Shown piece by piece: positions 7,026 through 15,383 of a DNA stretch of 17,195 nucleotides (its first letter is position 1; each line of letters begins with the position of its first letter). Both the position numbers and the translations under genes were made by a program. The stretch is from an uncultured bacterium (GTDB taxonomy: Bacteria > Actinomycetota > Coriobacteriia > Coriobacteriales > Coriobacteriaceae): the NCBI GenBank assembly GCA_905215815.1, contig CAJMRN010000040.1:1-17195 (forward strand). Direction: 5' to 3'. The notes beneath the pieces were generated by a model. It was given only the letters and a program-made list of their open reading frames with translations, was not told the DNA's origin and did no database searches.

Positions 7026-9796
7026 CGCCCATGGACCAGGATCGCCAAAACAGCCAAAACCACGATACGGAGCACACGGGTCGCGATCGGGAGTTCGCGA
7101 CCTACCGTACTGCCCAAAGCTCAAACGATATGGTGCCGACGGTTTTTCGCCGTGGCATCTACCGCACGATTCGCGGCAGCCTCAAACGTTTCTTGTCTAT
7201 CGTCGTGATCACCGCGCTCGGCGTGAGCGTGATGTGCGGCCTCAAGGCGGGCTGCGAGGACCTGTGCGATTCGGTCGACGCCTATTTTGATCAGCAGAAT
7301 GTCTATGACATCAACGTGCAGTCGACCTATGGCCTTACGCGCGACGATCTTGCGGCTATCCAAGAGGTCGACGGCGTCGAGACGGCCGAGGGCATCTACA
7401 CCGAGACCGCCTACACCGCCGTGGGCACAACGCGCGAACGCGTGGTCGTGCAGAGTCTCTCCAAGGAGAACATCGATCAACCGGTGTTGGTGAGCGGCGA
7501 TTTGCCCGAGAGCGCCGATGAAGTCGCGGTGACTTCGAAGTTCCTGAAGGCTTCGGGCAAAAAGCTCGGCGATACGGTGAGTTTTGCCGCCAATGACGCG
7601 AGCTCGTCCAACCAAAGTGCCAAGGATCAGTTTGCCGCGGGCGATTACACCATTACGGCCGAGGTCCTCGATCCTACCGACGTGAGCTCCGACTCGACAG
7701 TCAACGCCTTTCGCGCTGCTTCGGCTGCGGACTATAAGTTCTATGTGAGCGAGGATGCCGCGACATCTTCTTCCTACTCCGCAGTCCACGTGATTGTCGA
7801 GGGAGCCAAGAGTCTTAACTCCTATTCGGATGCCTACACGACAAAGATCAACGAGGTTAAAGGCAACATCGAGAAGATCCGCGAGGGGCGTGAGAAGGCG
7901 CGCGTTCAGGAGCTGACGGTCGACACGCCGGTAAGCTTGGATGCGGCCGAGCGCCAGGCGAATATGCTCTTTGGGATTGAACAGGACAACATCAATCGCA
8001 TGACCGAGGGCAGCGAGGAGCGCGTCCAGGCTCAGGCAGAGTTGGACCAGCGGCGCGCCGCCGCCAACCAGCATTTTGCCGATGCCCGCGCCGAGCTTTC
8101 CGATCTGGGCGAATGCACCTGGTACATTCAGGACCGCGGTAACATCGCAAGCTACTCGAGCGTCGAGAGCGACAGTTCTTCGATCGAGGCCATCGCCACG
8201 GTTTTCCCATTTATCTTCTTTGTCGTCGCTGTGCTCATCAGTCTTACCACCGCCACGCGCATGGTCGAGGAGGAGCGCACGCTTATTGGCCTGTACAAGG
8301 CGCTTGGCTATTCACGCGAGCGCATCCTGTCCAAATACGTGGACTATGCGCTGTGGGCATGTCTGATCGGCGGCGTGCTCGGCAACATCATCGGATTTGT
8401 GGGCCTGCCGCTGTTCCTGTTTACGGTGTTCGACGACATGTACTCGCTGCCCCAGATGCTGCTCTCGTACGACATCGTGTCGTCGCTCGTGTCGGTGGCG
8501 CTGTTTGCCGTGGGCGTGGTGGGTGCCACGATTATCGCCTGCCGCCACGAGATGGCCGAGACCCCAGCCTCGCTCATGCGTCCCAAGGCCCCGCGCGCCG
8601 GCTCGCGCATTCTGCTCGAGCGTATCGGATTTATCTGGCGCCGCATGGGCTTCTTAAACAAGGTGGCGGCGCGTAACCTGTTCCGCTACAAAAAGCGCGC
8701 CTTTATGACCATCTTCGGTATCGCCGGCTGCACGGCGCTCGTGATCTGCGGTATGGGCATCCGCGATACGTCGGTGGCGCTTTCGCCCAAACAGTACGGG
8801 CATATCACGCGCTACGACCTGCTGGCGGTCGCCAATCCCGACGATTTTTCGCAGACGTGCGCGGCATTGGATGAGCGCAGCGCGGCCAATGATTTCAACG
8901 TGACCGTGACCTCGACCCTGCCGATTATGACCGACAACGTCACCTTTACGTTTGGCGGCAAGAGCGAGACCGTGCAGCTGATCGTGGTGCCCGATGACCG
9001 CACGAGTGACTTGGGCGATTACGTGCGTCTGGAGGATGAGTCCAAAGAACCGCTGCCTTTGCGTGACGGAGACGTGTATCTGAGTAAAAGTTCACAGCTG
9101 GTGCTGGGGATTCAGCCGGGCGATACGGCTCACGTCCAGGATTCGTCGCTCAATGTTGCCAAGGTCAAAGTCAGCGACATTTCGCTTAACTATCTGGGCA
9201 ACACGCTTTACATGACGCAGGGCACCTATGAGCGCGCGTTCGGTCGAAGCGCACGTCTTAACGGCGTCTTTGTGCTGCTTAAGGGTTCGTCGGCCGACCA
9301 GATTGCGTTTAGCAAGAATCTTAAGAGTGACGGTTGGCTTACGATTTCGAGTACGGCCGAGCATTGGGAAAACTATGAGGCGAACTTTACGATCATCAAT
9401 TCGGTCGTGGTGCTTGTGACCTTTATGGCGGCGTGCCTATCGTTTGTGGTGGTGTTTACGCTGTCCAACACCAACATTTCGGAGCGCAAGCGCGAACTGG
9501 CAACCATCAAGGTGTTGGGTTTCCGCCGCGGCGAGGTGCACCATTACGTCAACAAGGAGACGTTGATTCTTACAGCGATTGGCGCCGCGCTGGGCGTGCC
9601 GCTGGGTGGCTTGCTGGCCGAGAGCTTTACCTACATTTTGCAGATGCCGTCGCTGTATTTTGATGTTGAGGTCGAGCCACTGAGCTACGTGCTCGCCGTG
9701 GTGCTTTCCTTTGGCTTTACGTTTATCGTCAACCTCGCTACCAATCGCACCCTCAATAAGATCGACATGGTCGGTGCCCTCAAGAGCGCCGAGTAA
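7019..9796 (+). CDS. FtsX-like ABC transporter permease, duplicated MacB-type (up to 925 aa)
   Basis: Membrane subunit of the exporter. It is built as two MacB-like halves. TM1 is at about 58-76, a large extracytoplasmic domain follows with a charged, probably coiled-coil stretch at about 275-370, TM2-4 lie at about 395-508, TM5 at about 560-582, a second extracytoplasmic domain follows, and TM6-8 lie at about 789-907. FtsX signatures are EEERTLIGLYKALGYSRERI after TM2 and SERKRELATIKVLGFRRGEV after TM6. The GTG at 7019 gives the longest frame; an ATG at 7031 is equally possible, and neither has a strong ribosome-binding site. The first 45 residues are hydrophilic and atypical for the family. 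Copy 2 of the interspersed repeat starts at the base after the stop codon. Confidence 0.9.
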
Positions 9797-9848
9797 CCTG
9801 CCAAAAAGGGACAGGTTTATTTTGGCAGGTTTTATCTGGGCAAACGCC
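9797..9848 (+). repeat. Interspersed palindromic repeat, copy 2 (terminator-like)
   Basis: CCTGCCAAAA and TTTTGGCAGG are 10-bp perfect arms around a 13-nt loop, followed by TTTTATC. It starts at the base after the permease stop, a natural position for transcription termination. It is closely similar over about 45-50 bp to copies at 6220-6269 (inverted) and 14303-14355. Confidence 0.85.
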
Positions 9849-9880
9849 GGGCACCTACGGGTGACCCGGCGTTTGTTGCT
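9842..9880 (+). terminator. Strong hairpin terminator behind the ABC cassette
   Basis: AAACGCCGGG and CACC pair with GGTG and CCCGGCGTTT (one bulged A) around a TACG loop, followed by GTTGCTTTGC. It lies 46 bp after the permease stop and partly overlaps the tail of repeat copy 2. A tandem GCTTTGCTAT duplication follows at about 9879-9898. Confidence 0.7.
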
Positions 9881-9973
9881 TTGCTATGCTTTGCTATCTT
9901 CTGCTCGCAGGCGTGGATGAGAGGCTCTCTTTAGCCTTCGAGATTGGGCTTGAATGGGTCATATGCCACAAAA

Positions 9974-10114
9974 CGGGCCTATCTACTACGTTTAATTGGA
10001 TACCCTCAACCATGCCGGGAAAACGAAAAATAAAACCGCAGGTAGAAGGTCTGTCGATTTTCGAAAAAGGCGGTCATGGTTGACCTCATCGAGTTAAACG
10101 TAGTAGATGACCCC
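9974..10114. repeat. Long nested inverted repeat, MITE-like or structured RNA element
   Basis: The outer arms ATCTACTACGTTTAA (9981-9995) and 10094-10108 are perfect 15-bp complements, extended by GGG/CCC (9975-9977, 10111-10114). Inner arms TCAACCATG (10006-10014) and 10075-10083 are perfect 9-bp complements. Together they make a discontinuous hairpin of about 140 bp with no credible coding content. There is no transposase. It could be a miniature inverted-repeat element, a REP/BIME-type element or a structured transcript. Confidence 0.7.
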
Positions 10115-10176
10115 TTTTCGTGGCGGACCATCAAACGAACGCCGACGCTTGTGCTGTAGCCGCTCCGATCATTCGT

Positions 10177-10245
10177 AAGTTGCGGTGGAATAGTTCCTAG
10201 ATTCAGCCATTTGCGGGCTAAGCAGGAACTATTTCACCGCAACTT
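10177..10245. repeat. 22-bp inverted repeat with 25-nt loop
   Basis: The arm at 10177-10198 (begins AAGTTGCGGTGG) is complementary to 10224-10245 (ends CACCGCAACTT) with a single position that becomes G-U in RNA. The loop holds AGCC and GGGCT that can pair further. No T-run follows. It lies between convergent genes with no ORF. Confidence 0.75.
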
Positions 10246-10311
10246 AATTTCAGACCAGGCACCCGCAGCAAGAAGACGAATAGCCTCGGACTCCCTAGTT
10301 ACCGCAGGAGG

Positions 10312-10422
10312 CCCCAGGGCTTACCTCCCAAATCTTTCCGCAGGACGGAAGGACCCCGCCGCGCGAAGCGCACGGCGGGGTCCTGACATGTCCGAGGACG
10401 ATTTGGGAGGTAAGCCCTGGGG
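10312..10422. repeat. Two-tier inverted repeat downstream of pfkA
   Basis: The outer arms at 10312-10334 (begins CCCCAGGGCTTACC) and 10400-10422 are perfect 23-bp complements. Inside is a separate 11-bp perfect hairpin, GGACCCCGCCG at 10351-10361 with 10373-10383. It ends 29 bp from the pfkA stop, so it could stop leftward pfkA transcription, but it has no T-run and is much larger than an ordinary terminator. Confidence 0.75.
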
Positions 10423-10450
10423 GCTCCGATGGGGGCGGTTCCAGCCGAGG

Positions 10451-11530
10451 CTATTCGTCGCCGAAGCTGATGCCCAGCGCCTTGGCCTCGCGCACCAGAT
10501 CACTCTGGGGGTCGACAAACTTGAGCTTGCCGGCGACATCCTCGAGCGGTATGTGGCACATTTTGCCGTCGCGCAGGGCAATCATGTAGCCAAACTCGCC
10601 GCGCAGGCAGCCGAGCGCTGCCTCGACGCCGCACTGAGTCGCAAAGATGCGGTCCTGGGCGTCGGGCTGGCCGCCGCGCTGCGTGTGGCCGGGGATGGCG
10701 ACGCGGGTCTCGCGACCGGTCTTGGCCTCAATCTCCTTGGCGATGTCGTACACAATCGACGGGCTCGTGCGCTCGGCGAGCTTTTTCTTGTACTCCTTCT
10801 TGGACAGCGCTGCGTTCTCCTTGGAGATAGCGCCCTCGGCGACGGCTACGATGGTAAAACGGCTGCCGGTCTCCATGCGATGCTCGATGGTCTTGATGAC
10901 GTTATCCATGTCGTAGGGAATCTCGGGAATCAGGATGACGTCTGCGCCGCCCGCGACGCCGGCATACAGCGGGATCCAGCCAACCTTGTGGCCCATGATC
11001 TCGATAACGAACACGCGCCCATGGCTCGAAGCGGTGGTGTGGATGTCGTCGATGCACTTGGTAGCGACGTCGATGGCGCTCGTAAAGCCAAACGTCAACT
11101 CGGTGCCCCAGGTGTCGTTATCGATGGTCTTGGGCAGGGCGATAACGTTGAGGCCCTCTTCGCGCAGGCGGTTGGCGGTCTTGGTGGAGCCGTTGCCGCC
11201 CAGCATAAACAGGCAGTCGAGCTGCAGCTTATGATAGGTGTGGACCATCGCCGGCACCTTCTCGACGCCGTCGGCCTCGGGGGTATCCAGGCGCTTGAAC
11301 GGCGTGCGGCTCGTGCCTAGGATGGTGCCGCCGCGGGTGAGGATGCCGCTAAAATCGGCGGGCGTCATGACGCGGAACCTGCTGTAGATAAGGCCCTGGT
11401 AGCCGTCCTCAAAACCATAGATCTCGATAGGCTCTTCGCTATTGGTTATAAGCGTTTTGACGATGCCGCGCATGGTGGCATTGAGCGCCTGGCAGTCGCC
11501 GCCACTGGTAAGAAGACCGATTCTAAGCAT
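10451..11530 (-). CDS. pfkA: 6-phosphofructokinase (359 aa)
   Basis: Phosphorylates fructose 6-phosphate to fructose 1,6-bisphosphate in glycolysis; cytosolic. Seen are LLTSGGDCQALNA (6-18), the phosphoryl-donor motif GGNGSTKTAN (111-120), the catalytic PKTIDND (133-139, base Asp137), EIMGHKVGWIP, the AVAEGA glutamate and PGHTQRGGQPDAQDR with substrate-binding His and Arg. At the two positions that separate ATP from pyrophosphate enzymes (E. coli 104 and 124) it has Gly114 and Lys134, the mixed combination. The Asp usually next to Gly104 is Asn113. ATP dependence is likelier than pyrophosphate but not certain. The start at 11530 has GGAAGGA about 6-9 nt upstream. It may be transcribed alone; the hydrolase upstream is on the same strand, 139 bp away. 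Confidence 0.93.
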   Translation of the reverse strand: MLRIGLLTSGGDCQALNATMRGIVKTLITNSEEPIEIYGFEDGYQGLIYSRFRVMTPADFSGILTRGGTILGTSRTPFKRLDTPEADGVEKVPAMVHTYHKLQLDCLFMLGGNGSTKTANRLREEGLNVIALPKTIDNDTWGTELTFGFTSAIDVATKCIDDIHTTASSHGRVFVIEIMGHKVGWIPLYAGVAGGADVILIPEIPYDMDNVIKTIEHRMETGSRFTIVAVAEGAISKENAALSKKEYKKKLAERTSPSIVYDIAKEIEAKTGRETRVAIPGHTQRGGQPDAQDRIFATQCGVEAALGCLRGEFGYMIALRDGKMCHIPLEDVAGKLKFVDPQSDLVREAKALGISFGDE

Positions 11531-11549
11531 GATGAATCCTTCCGGGCAA

Positions 11550-11555
11550 GTTATA
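11550..11555 (-). promoter_or_regulatory. Possible extended -10 element for pfkA
   Basis: The minus strand reads TGTTATAAC, an extended -10 (TG-N-TATAAC) about 20 bp before the pfkA ATG. The predicted transcript would begin almost at the ribosome-binding site, which lowers confidence. Confidence 0.3.
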
Positions 11556-11669
11556 ACATGCGCATAAGTTTACCCCCGCACACTGTTGATACGGGGTAAA
11601 ACGTGTTAGCTCAAGCGTATGGAAATGTAAACAACGTCAGGCGAGCGTAAGGCCGACGAGCCTGGCTCC

Positions 11670-12755
11670 TTACAGTGCGAAGGCGTCGACGTCGTCCCAG
11701 TGGCGGCGCAGCGTAATAGCGGCGGCGGGTTCGGTATTGTCAAAGACGACCGACCATTGCGTATTGCTGGTGATGTCTTCCGGATTGGGCTCTTGTGCTG
11801 CGGCGCGCAGGGCTTCCCAGACAATCGTTTCGTCCTGGGCACCGACATGGGCGTCAAGGACATCGGCGATTGCGACGGCGCGCTCTTTACCATGACCCAG
11901 CTCACCATTCTTTTGGTCGGGCAGTACTTCGTCGCCATAGCAGGCGTAGAAGTTCGTAACCTGGCGTACAGGAGTCGCTTTGAAAGCGCGGTCCGGATCG
12001 CGCGGATCCCACTCTACTACGCGCGCGTCACCGGCGGCGTCGTTGATAAAGAAGTGGTAATCGCGTCCTGCCATGGCGTGCATGTCGTAGGCGGAAAGCA
12101 GGTCGACAGCTTCTTGCGTGGTGGCGGCACGTTCGAGCACCAGACGGATGGCGAGCGAGGTGTTGATGATGGGGCGTTGCGTGTCCTGGTCACAGGGCTT
12201 GGAATCCAGGGTGAGTACGGCAATGGACACGCCGCATTCGTTAACACCGTCGAGCTGGGCAAACGGGCCCATGAGTGCGGCGGCGCGTCCGGCGACGGAG
12301 TCAAGCGGAGTGTTATCGCCCAGGTTGTTGAGGGCGGCAAATCCGATGGAGGCATAGCCGCCGCGTGGGTGATTGCGCACCAGCAGCGCCGAGGTGTCGT
12401 CCTTAAAGTCGTAATTGCGACCGGTGCGCACGCGGCCTTCGGCATCTACGGCGACAAAAGCGCTGCAGGCAAACTGGGGCGCCTGGACATGTGCCGGCAC
12501 ACCGGGCAGCACCTGCGCCACCACGGCATCGATGTAGACCTGGTCGTCGCGCACGCCAGCGGCGATGATGCGATCAAGATCGTAGTCGTAGGCGATGTCG
12601 ATTGCATACAGGTCATAGCCATCCGCGTAGCCGGTCAAGCGTTTGAGCGATGCGGCGGACTTGATTTGCTTGTGATAAACGATGCCGGTGGCAGCGGCAA
12701 GGCCGACAGCGACTCCCGAGACACCGCAGGCGATGACAATGTTGCGTGGCTTCAT
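11670..12755 (-). CDS. Membrane-anchored linear amide C-N hydrolase, Ntn family (361 aa)
   Basis: A member of the choloylglycine hydrolase / acyltransferase (C45-like) Ntn-hydrolase group, which cleaves or forms linear amide bonds. An N-terminal hydrophobic segment (residues 5-26, IVIACGVSGVAVGLAAATGI) suggests a signal anchor or signal peptide. The likely nucleophile is Cys97 in APQFACSAFVAVDAEGRV, followed by GRNYDF with Arg113, Asn114 and Asp116. VNECGVSIAV (171-180) and RPIINTS with Asn198 match the active-site asparagine regions. The Cys is internal, so maturation by cleavage before Cys97 would be needed for a free N-terminal nucleophile. Substrate is unknown: bile salts, N-acyl amino acids or penicillin-like amides are all possible. 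The start at 12755 has GAGAGGAG 6 nt upstream. It is divergent from the M18 aminopeptidase. Confidence 0.78.
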   Translation of the reverse strand: MKPRNIVIACGVSGVAVGLAAATGIVYHKQIKSAASLKRLTGYADGYDLYAIDIAYDYDLDRIIAAGVRDDQVYIDAVVAQVLPGVPAHVQAPQFACSAFVAVDAEGRVRTGRNYDFKDDTSALLVRNHPRGGYASIGFAALNNLGDNTPLDSVAGRAAALMGPFAQLDGVNECGVSIAVLTLDSKPCDQDTQRPIINTSLAIRLVLERAATTQEAVDLLSAYDMHAMAGRDYHFFINDAAGDARVVEWDPRDPDRAFKATPVRQVTNFYACYGDEVLPDQKNGELGHGKERAVAIADVLDAHVGAQDETIVWEALRAAAQEPNPEDITSNTQWSVVFDNTEPAAAITLRRHWDDVDAFAL

Positions 12756-12916
12756 GACGGCTCCTCTCGTCCTGTTAGCGCAATTGTCGCAAAAGGAACG
12801 CGGGCATGATGGCTCAACTTGGTGAGCGGCGCGGAATTAAGCACGGAATGAAGAGTGCGGCGCTGGCGTGGCGGGGTATGCTGGAGGGGACCATCAACCC
12901 AGCGAAAGGGGAGAGC

Positions 12917-14302
12917 ATGACGGATCAGGAAACGCCCGAGCGTGCGCATGTGACGGCCGACGATATCGAGGCCGCCAACGATCTTATCGACTTTATCGAG
13001 GCGTGCCCCAGCATGTTCCATACGGCGGCGACCATTATGGCCGAGCTCGACGAGGCGGGCTTTACCTATCTGCCCGAGAATGCGGCGTGGGATATCGAGC
13101 CGGGCGGGCGTTATTACACGCAGCGCAACACCTCGAGTGTTGTTGCCTTTAAGGTGGGCGAGGACCTGGCCGCGACGTGGGGCGAGGATGGCGTTGCCGG
13201 TGACTATCATTTTCAGCTCACGGCGTCGCACAGTGATTCGCCGACGTTTAAGGTCAAGGCTGTGCCCGAACTCGACGGCGCGGGCGAGACGCTGCGCCTG
13301 AACACCGAGGCCTACGGCGGCATGATCGACTACACCTGGTTCGATCGCCCGCTGGCGCTCGCGGGCCGCGTACTGGTGCGCGAGGGCGACCGTATCGAGA
13401 GCCGCCTGCTTGCCACCGAGCGCGAGGTCGCTATCATTCCGAGCCTTGCTATCCATATGAACCGCGGCGTTAACGAGGGATTTGCTCCCAACCGAGCCGT
13501 CGACCTGTGCCCGCTTATTAGCGCCGGCGAACTCAAGCAGGGAGATTTTGATGCCCTGATTGCCGATGAGCTGGACGTCGAGCCCGAGCAGATTTTGGGC
13601 CGCGATCTGTTCCTGGTCAATCGTCAGGATGCGCGCATTTGGGGCTGGGCCGACGAGTTTATCTCGACGCCCAAACTCGACGACCTGGTCTGCGCCTACA
13701 CCTCGCTGCAGGCATTTTTGGGTGCCGAGAATGCGCACGACGTCTCGGTCTTCTGCTGCTTTGATAACGAGGAGGTTGGCTCCGAGACCAAGCAGGGCGC
13801 CATGTCGACGTTCTTGGCCGACGCGCTGCGCCGCATTAACGGATCGCTGGGCTTTGACGACGAGTCGTACCATCGCGCACTTGCCGCCTCGATGCTTGTA
13901 AGCTGCGACAATGCACATGCCGTGCACCCCAACCACGCCGAGAAGTGCGATGCTCGCAATCAGGTTGTGCTTAACGGCGGCATCGTCATCAAGGAAGCCG
14001 CCAACCAGCACTACTGCACCGATGCCTTTAGCCGCGCGGTGTTCCAGGCCATCTGCGATGACGCCGATGTGCCCACGCAGGCCTTCGCCAACAAGAGCGA
14101 CATGGCCGGCGGCTCCACGCTCGGCAATCTGTCCAACATGCAGGCGAGCATGCACGCCGTGGACGTGGGCCTGCCGCAGCTTGCCATGCACTCGAGCTAC
14201 GAGACCGGCGGCGTGCGCGACGTGATGTACGCCATCCGCGCCCTCACCGCCTTCTACGAGCGCGACCTAACCATCAACGGTGCCGAAAGCGTGGAGCTCT
14301 AA
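12917..14302 (+). CDS. M18 family aminopeptidase (461 aa)
   Basis: Di-zinc exopeptidase removing N-terminal, often acidic, residues from peptides; cytosolic. With Met at 12917, metal ligands and catalytic residues are seen as ASHSDSPTFKVK (His105, with Asp107 as the expected catalytic partner), CFDNEEVGSETKQGA (Glu285 and Glu286), SCDNAHAVHPNH (Asp331) and LAMHSSYETGGVRD (His425). The length is normal for the family. A start 37 codons upstream (12806) is open, but AAAGGGGAGAGC directly precedes 12917 and family similarity begins there. The 161-bp gap to the divergent hydrolase should hold both promoters; I could not assign them. Repeat copy 3 starts at the base after the stop. Confidence 0.93.
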   Translation: MTDQETPERAHVTADDIEAANDLIDFIEACPSMFHTAATIMAELDEAGFTYLPENAAWDIEPGGRYYTQRNTSSVVAFKVGEDLAATWGEDGVAGDYHFQLTASHSDSPTFKVKAVPELDGAGETLRLNTEAYGGMIDYTWFDRPLALAGRVLVREGDRIESRLLATEREVAIIPSLAIHMNRGVNEGFAPNRAVDLCPLISAGELKQGDFDALIADELDVEPEQILGRDLFLVNRQDARIWGWADEFISTPKLDDLVCAYTSLQAFLGAENAHDVSVFCCFDNEEVGSETKQGAMSTFLADALRRINGSLGFDDESYHRALAASMLVSCDNAHAVHPNHAEKCDARNQVVLNGGIVIKEAANQHYCTDAFSRAVFQAICDDADVPTQAFANKSDMAGGSTLGNLSNMQASMHAVDVGLPQLAMHSSYETGGVRDVMYAIRALTAFYERDLTINGAESVEL

Positions 14303-14355
14303 AACCTACCAAAAAGGGACAGGTTCATTTTGGCAGGTTTCATCTGGGCGAATGC
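14303..14355 (+). repeat. Interspersed palindromic repeat, copy 3 (terminator-like)
   Basis: Same element as at 9797: AAAAAGGGACAGGTT, then CATTTTGGCAGG, then TTTCATCTGGG. The left arm is CCTACC, giving one mismatch against GGCAGG. It begins at the base after the aminopeptidase stop. Confidence 0.85.
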
Positions 14356-14389
14356 AAAGGGTGAAACCGAACTAGATCTGTGATACGTG

Positions 14390-14423
14390 GCCGCCGAGGT
14401 GCAGTGTGCCTCGGCGGCTTTTT
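14390..14423 (+). terminator. Rho-independent terminator
   Basis: A perfect 10-bp stem, GCCGCCGAGG (14390-14399) with CCTCGGCGGC (14409-14418), has a 9-nt loop and is followed by five T. It separates the aminopeptidase from the toxin-antitoxin operon. Confidence 0.9.
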
Positions 14424-14464
14424 GTGTACAGAGCACGGCTAATGCTTATAAATGCTATACATGC

Positions 14465-14493
14465 TTTACGTATCTACCATAGAGTTTTATGAT
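14465..14493 (+). promoter_or_regulatory. Promoter of the toxin-antitoxin operon
   Basis: TTTACG (14465-14470) and TATGAT (14488-14493) are separated by exactly 17 bp. The predicted start of transcription is near 14500, followed by the ribosome-binding site AGGAGGGG at about 14509-14516. Confidence 0.7.
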
Positions 14494-14495
14494 AG
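14474..14495. promoter_or_regulatory. Operator candidate for RelB-type autoregulation
   Basis: CTACCATA (14474-14481) and TATGATAG (14488-14495) form an inverted repeat with one mismatch, covering the -10 hexamer. Upstream, ATGCT is repeated at 14442, 14452 and 14461 with 9-10 bp steps. Ribbon-helix-helix antitoxins usually bind such short repeats in their own promoter. Confidence 0.45.
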
Positions 14496-14518
14496 TTTTG
14501 AAGTATTAAGGAGGGGTC

Positions 14519-14899
14519 ATGACCACAACAGCCGCTCAGATCAACGTGCGTCTCGATGCCGATCTTAAAAGGAGTGGGGACGCCGCTCTCTCCAGGGCCG
14601 GTATGACGCCGAGCCAAGCGGTGCGAGCGCTCTGGCAACTTGCAGCGTCGCTGGCCGATCGCCCCGGTGCGCTCGAGGATATCCTGCTGCCCAGTCGTGC
14701 CCGGGCGGAACAGCGCGAGCGCGAAAAGGCCGCCAAACGTAAGCTCGAGCTCATGGATCAGGGGTCGAAGCTGTTCGCTGCCGCTTGCCGTGAGTCGGGA
14801 ATCGATATGGTCAGGGCTCAGCCATCGGACGACGAAGAGCTCAAACGGAATGCCTATGCGGATCGCTATGGCGAGGAGATGAGCTGGCTCTATGAGTGA
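14519..14899 (+). CDS. RelB/DinJ-type ribbon-helix-helix antitoxin (126 aa)
   Basis: Antitoxin and presumed operon repressor. The N-terminus TAAQINVRLDADLKRSGDAA, continuing LSRAGMTPSQAVRALW, fits the RelB/DinJ ribbon-helix-helix fold: a beta strand at about 6-12 and helices up to about 45. It is followed by a charged linker (RARAEQREREKAAKRK) and a C-terminal tail for toxin neutralisation. It is longer than typical DinJ (about 86 aa). The ribosome-binding site AGGAGGGG is excellent. It overlaps the toxin gene by 8 nt, as expected for a coupled pair. Confidence 0.85.
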   Translation: MTTTAAQINVRLDADLKRSGDAALSRAGMTPSQAVRALWQLAASLADRPGALEDILLPSRARAEQREREKAAKRKLELMDQGSKLFAAACRESGIDMVRAQPSDDEELKRNAYADRYGEEMSWLYE

Positions 14900-15383
14900 G
14901 GCTCCAAGGCGTATCTTGGTTGACACCAACGTGTGGCTCGATTACTTCATTCCCTCACGACGTGGTCGTTCGGTGGCGATTGAGTTTTTACGCGATGCAT
15001 GCACGGCGCAGGTGGATTTGCTGTATGCGGCGACATCGTCCAAAGATCTGTTCTATTTGATTTCGAGCGAACATAAGGCGTGGTATCGGCGCGAGCATGG
15101 CTCACTATCCCAAGATGCCGCCGTGGCGGCGACATCACTTGCATGGGATTGCCTCGACGTTTTGTCGCAACTTGCCACGCCGGTACCCTGCGACCTGAGT
15201 GACATATGGATGGCGAGCAAGCAGCGTAATCTCCATAGCGATTACGAAGACGATTTAATCATCGCTGCGGCAATGCGCGCAAAGGCAGATTTACTGGTCA
15301 CCAACGATGTCAAACTCTGTTCACACGCGCCTGTCGCAGCAATGAGCGTAGAAGACGCAAAGAATTACTTAGCAACGCTCTAA
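14892..15383 (+). CDS. PIN-domain toxin, VapC-like ribonuclease (163 aa)
   Basis: Predicted Mg-dependent endoribonuclease. Acidic PIN residues are seen in ILVDTNVWLDYF (Asp11), SDYEDDLIIAAA (Asp117 to Asp121) and LLVTNDVKL (Asp139). At 163 aa it is somewhat longer than classical VapC (about 130). The start ATG lies within the end of the antitoxin gene (8-nt overlap), so translation depends on the antitoxin message. No terminator is visible between it and the IS110 gene. Confidence 0.85.
   Translation: MSEAPRRILVDTNVWLDYFIPSRRGRSVAIEFLRDACTAQVDLLYAATSSKDLFYLISSEHKAWYRREHGSLSQDAAVAATSLAWDCLDVLSQLATPVPCDLSDIWMASKQRNLHSDYEDDLIIAAAMRAKADLLVTNDVKLCSHAPVAAMSVEDAKNYLATL

Noticed and set aside
9886..10083. 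65-aa plus-strand frame
   Set aside because: It spans half of a long inverted repeat and resembles no protein; treated as chance.
10211..11320. 369-aa plus-strand frame opposite pfkA
   Set aside because: Shadow of pfkA; it also runs through the 10312-10422 inverted repeat.
12806..12916. 37-codon N-terminal extension of the M18 aminopeptidase
   Set aside because: Strong ribosome-binding site at 12917 and no family similarity upstream.
11700..14191. 369-aa plus frame opposite the hydrolase and 479-aa minus frame opposite the aminopeptidase
   Set aside because: Both are antisense to genes with intact active-site motifs and show no domains of their own.
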